DNA of 7,402 nt from an uncultured bacterium (lineage in GTDB: Bacteria; Patescibacteriota; Patescibacteriia; CAIQCM01): assembly GCA_903870305.1 (NCBI GenBank), contig CAIQCM010000075.1, positions 1-7,402 on the forward strand, given 5' to 3'. This document shows, one piece after another, positions 6,093-7,402 of this stretch. How positions within the stretch are numbered: position 1 is the stretch's first letter; each line of letters opens with the position of its first letter. The position numbers and the translations under genes were made by a program. The notes beneath the pieces were generated by a model. The model saw only the letters and a list, made by a program, of their open reading frames with translations, did not search any database and was not told the DNA's origin.

Positions 6093-6514
6093 TCAATAAA
6101 AGACGCGGACAATCAATGGTCGAGATGATCATGGCGATCGGCATTATGACCGTCGGCATAACCTTTTCGGTTTCCATTTTGATGATCGTTGAGAAGGGGT
6201 CGATCGAGTCAACCTCGGAAATGCAGGCGATCTTTTATGCCGAAGAAGGCGTTCAGGCGGTAATTTCCATTAGCGACCGTTCGGGGACGGCCGTTGCCGT
6301 CGGCACTTATGGTCTTTCTGTCCAGGCCTCGCCGGCCGAATGGATATTGAGCGGAAGCTCGGATACGCAGAACGGGATGACGCGGGTCGTGACGGTGAGC
6401 ACGTATGATGCCGATACCAAAAAGGTTGATGTGCTGGTGAGCTGGAAACCGGCGCCGAACCGGACCTCCACCGTTGACGAACAGGTTCTTGTCACCGATT
6501 GGGCTTTCCTATGA
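6086..6514 (+). CDS. PilV/GspI-like minor prepilin
   Basis: A 142-residue prepilin-like protein. The leader MVINKRRG is followed by QSMVEMIMAIGIMTVGITFSV, so Glu is at +5 but the +1 residue is glutamine instead of the usual phenylalanine or methionine. The hydrophobic helix runs to about residue 33 and continues into SEMQAIFYAEEGVQAVISI, an AxxYAEEG pattern common after the helix in PilV/GspI-type proteins. The rest is a small beta domain with VDVLVSWKPAPNR near the end. It is the only gene here with a clear Shine-Dalgarno: GGAG at 6075-6078, 7 nt before the ATG. Its stop overlaps the next start (ATGA at 6511-6514), which suggests translational coupling. Assignment to the I-type is by order and pattern only. 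Confidence 0.8.
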   Translation: MVINKRRGQSMVEMIMAIGIMTVGITFSVSILMIVEKGSIESTSEMQAIFYAEEGVQAVISISDRSGTAVAVGTYGLSVQASPAEWILSGSSDTQNGMTRVVTVSTYDADTKKVDVLVSWKPAPNRTSTVDEQVLVTDWAFL

Positions 6515-7203
6515 CGAACCGCCGCGGTTTCTCGATCATCGAGACGATACTTTATGTCGCCATTCTCATCATGATCATGGGAACGATGGTGATCTTTTTG
6601 ATAAATGTGGTGCACCGCGAATCAAAAGTGACAATGGTCCTCGAGGTCAACCAGAACGCCCGGTTCGCCATTGAAAAAATTAATTCGATAATAAGGAATT
6701 CCAAAGACGCAACCGTGCCCGCCGACGGCGGCGGCAGCGGATCGACGCTTTCCTTGACCATGCCGAATGCCGCTGTTTCACCGACCGTTTTTACGGTGAC
6801 GAACGGCGTGCTCACCATGCAGCAGGGAGCCGCCGCGGCCGTGCCGATCACTTCAAGCGCCGTCAAGGTCTCAAACCTCACCTTCACTAATCTGGTCGAT
6901 CCGACCGCGCATACGCGAACCGATAATCAATGGCCGCCCATCGCTTGCACTCCGCAAGAACAAAACGGAATTTGGTACGGTATTTCTTGTTACAAGTCGA
7001 AAGAATATTGCGCCGGCATCGTTCAAACCATCATTTACCTTCTGTTTGGCGGCAAACTCGGTCCTTGCCTTCAAGCGACGGCCGCCAAGTCGGTCATTAG
7101 AATGGCCATAACCGTTTCCGCGCCGCCTTCGGGAGTTGTTACCAATGATTACAGCGCCTCCATTACTTTATATGCCACAGCCACCGTGCCGCGACAGAAT
7201 TGA
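6511..7203 (+). CDS. PilW/GspJ-like minor prepilin with four-cysteine insert
   Basis: A 230-residue prepilin, the longest complete one of the set, as is usual for the J/W type. The leader MTNRRG precedes FSIIETILYVAILIMIMG, with Phe at +1 and Glu at +5. After the helix (to about 34) come the LEVNQNARFAIEKINSIIRNS segment typical of PilW-like proteins and a domain of beta strands. Residues about 131-193 form an insert with four cysteines (146, 160, 167, 186) and a hydrophobic stretch (AGIVQTIIYLLFGG); the fold seems to resume at KSVIRMAITVSAP. The two preceding pilins have no cysteine. The ATG at 6511 overlaps the previous stop as ATGA; a TTG at 6499 in the same frame would only lengthen the leader by four residues. 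Confidence 0.85.
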   Translation: MTNRRGFSIIETILYVAILIMIMGTMVIFLINVVHRESKVTMVLEVNQNARFAIEKINSIIRNSKDATVPADGGGSGSTLSLTMPNAAVSPTVFTVTNGVLTMQQGAAAAVPITSSAVKVSNLTFTNLVDPTAHTRTDNQWPPIACTPQEQNGIWYGISCYKSKEYCAGIVQTIIYLLFGGKLGPCLQATAAKSVIRMAITVSAPPSGVVTNDYSASITLYATATVPRQN

Positions 7204-7402
7204 GGTTCGGTTTAATTCAGCTCGACGGCGATCGAACTCGTCTCGATCCGGTTTTGCTGCTATAATAGGCGTGGTCATGATAAGCGGCATTGCTTTGATC
7301 TCAAGCATAGCTCTCGCCGCGAATTACGTTATTGAAAACCGCGAGACGTTGAATCGCGCCTATGCCGTGCAGGCGCGTTCATCGGCATATTCGTGCGCCA
7401 AT
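7172..7402 (+). CDS. PilX/GspK-like pilus protein (partial, cut by window end)
   Basis: The frame is open to the last base, 77 residues from the ATG at 7172. A basic leader (ARRRSNSSRSG, ending at residue 27) precedes FAAIIGVVMISGIALISSIALA, a hydrophobic helix with the prepilin-like Gly-Phe junction but isoleucine where glutamate +5 should be. Lack of Glu5 is usual for GspK and PilX-type proteins, which fits its place after H-, I- and J-like genes. YVIENRETLNRAYAVQARSSAYSCAN follows the helix. The start is uncertain: ATG 7172 overlaps the previous gene by 32 bp with no ribosome binding site, while ATG 7145, in the same frame, has GGGAG at 7131-7135 nine bases upstream and would overlap by 59 bp. 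Confidence 0.72.
   Translation, partial: MPQPPCRDRIEVRFNSARRRSNSSRSGFAAIIGVVMISGIALISSIALAANYVIENRETLNRAYAVQARSSAYSCAN

Noticed and set aside
7258..7266. Perfect extended -10 (TGCTATAAT) shortly before an ATG at 7277
   Set aside because: It falls in the codons for the hydrophobic helix of the last pilin-like gene (Ala-Ala-Ile-Ile) and has no -35 at suitable spacing, so it is probably coincidental.

Overview
The window looks like a stretch of chromosome from an uncultured bacterium, most plausibly a member of the Candidate Phyla Radiation (Patescibacteria/Parcubacteria-like). That placement is inference. It rests on RNase Y beside HU and TruB, a PilB ATPase without the usual N-terminal domain, a compact pilin operon with few-base overlaps, and a near absence of Shine-Dalgarno motifs. 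No rRNA or other marker in the window settles it. GC content looks like the mid-50s percent by eye.

Layout. Bases 1-162 hold the 3' end of an unrecognised plus-strand gene, followed by a strong intrinsic terminator (196-240). Bases 240-463 are non-coding: a MITE-like element with terminal inverted repeats (252-362), a bidirectional terminator (384-420) and a short palindrome (434-449). Three minus-strand housekeeping genes follow: HU (464-769), RNase Y (811-2328) and TruB (2434-3216). In transcription order they read truB, rny, HU. HU has its own extended -10 promoter, whose -35 lies inside the end of rny.

A 56-bp divergent intergenic region (3217-3272) separates truB from a plus-strand type IV pilus operon: pilB-like assembly ATPase (3273-4556), pilC/gspF-like platform protein (4564-5655), a GspH/FimT-like prepilin (5658-6092), a PilV/GspI-like prepilin (6086-6514), a PilW/GspJ-like prepilin (6511-7203), and a PilX/GspK-like protein cut by the window edge (7172 onward). 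The genes are spaced by 7 and 2 bp or overlap, so they are almost certainly co-transcribed. PilB would power assembly, PilC would be the inner-membrane platform, and the four small proteins resemble a minor-pilin priming or tip complex of the H-I-J-K kind. No prepilin peptidase, retraction ATPase, PilM-N-O or obvious major pilin is present, so those must lie elsewhere.

I found no convincing new defence, mobile or biosynthetic system. The most interesting details are a palindromic repeat inserted in frame into truB, a heptanucleotide tandem repeat in the same gene, a four-cysteine insert in the PilW-like pilin, an 8-bp motif repeated just before both divergent start codons, and a hairpin abutting the rny start.
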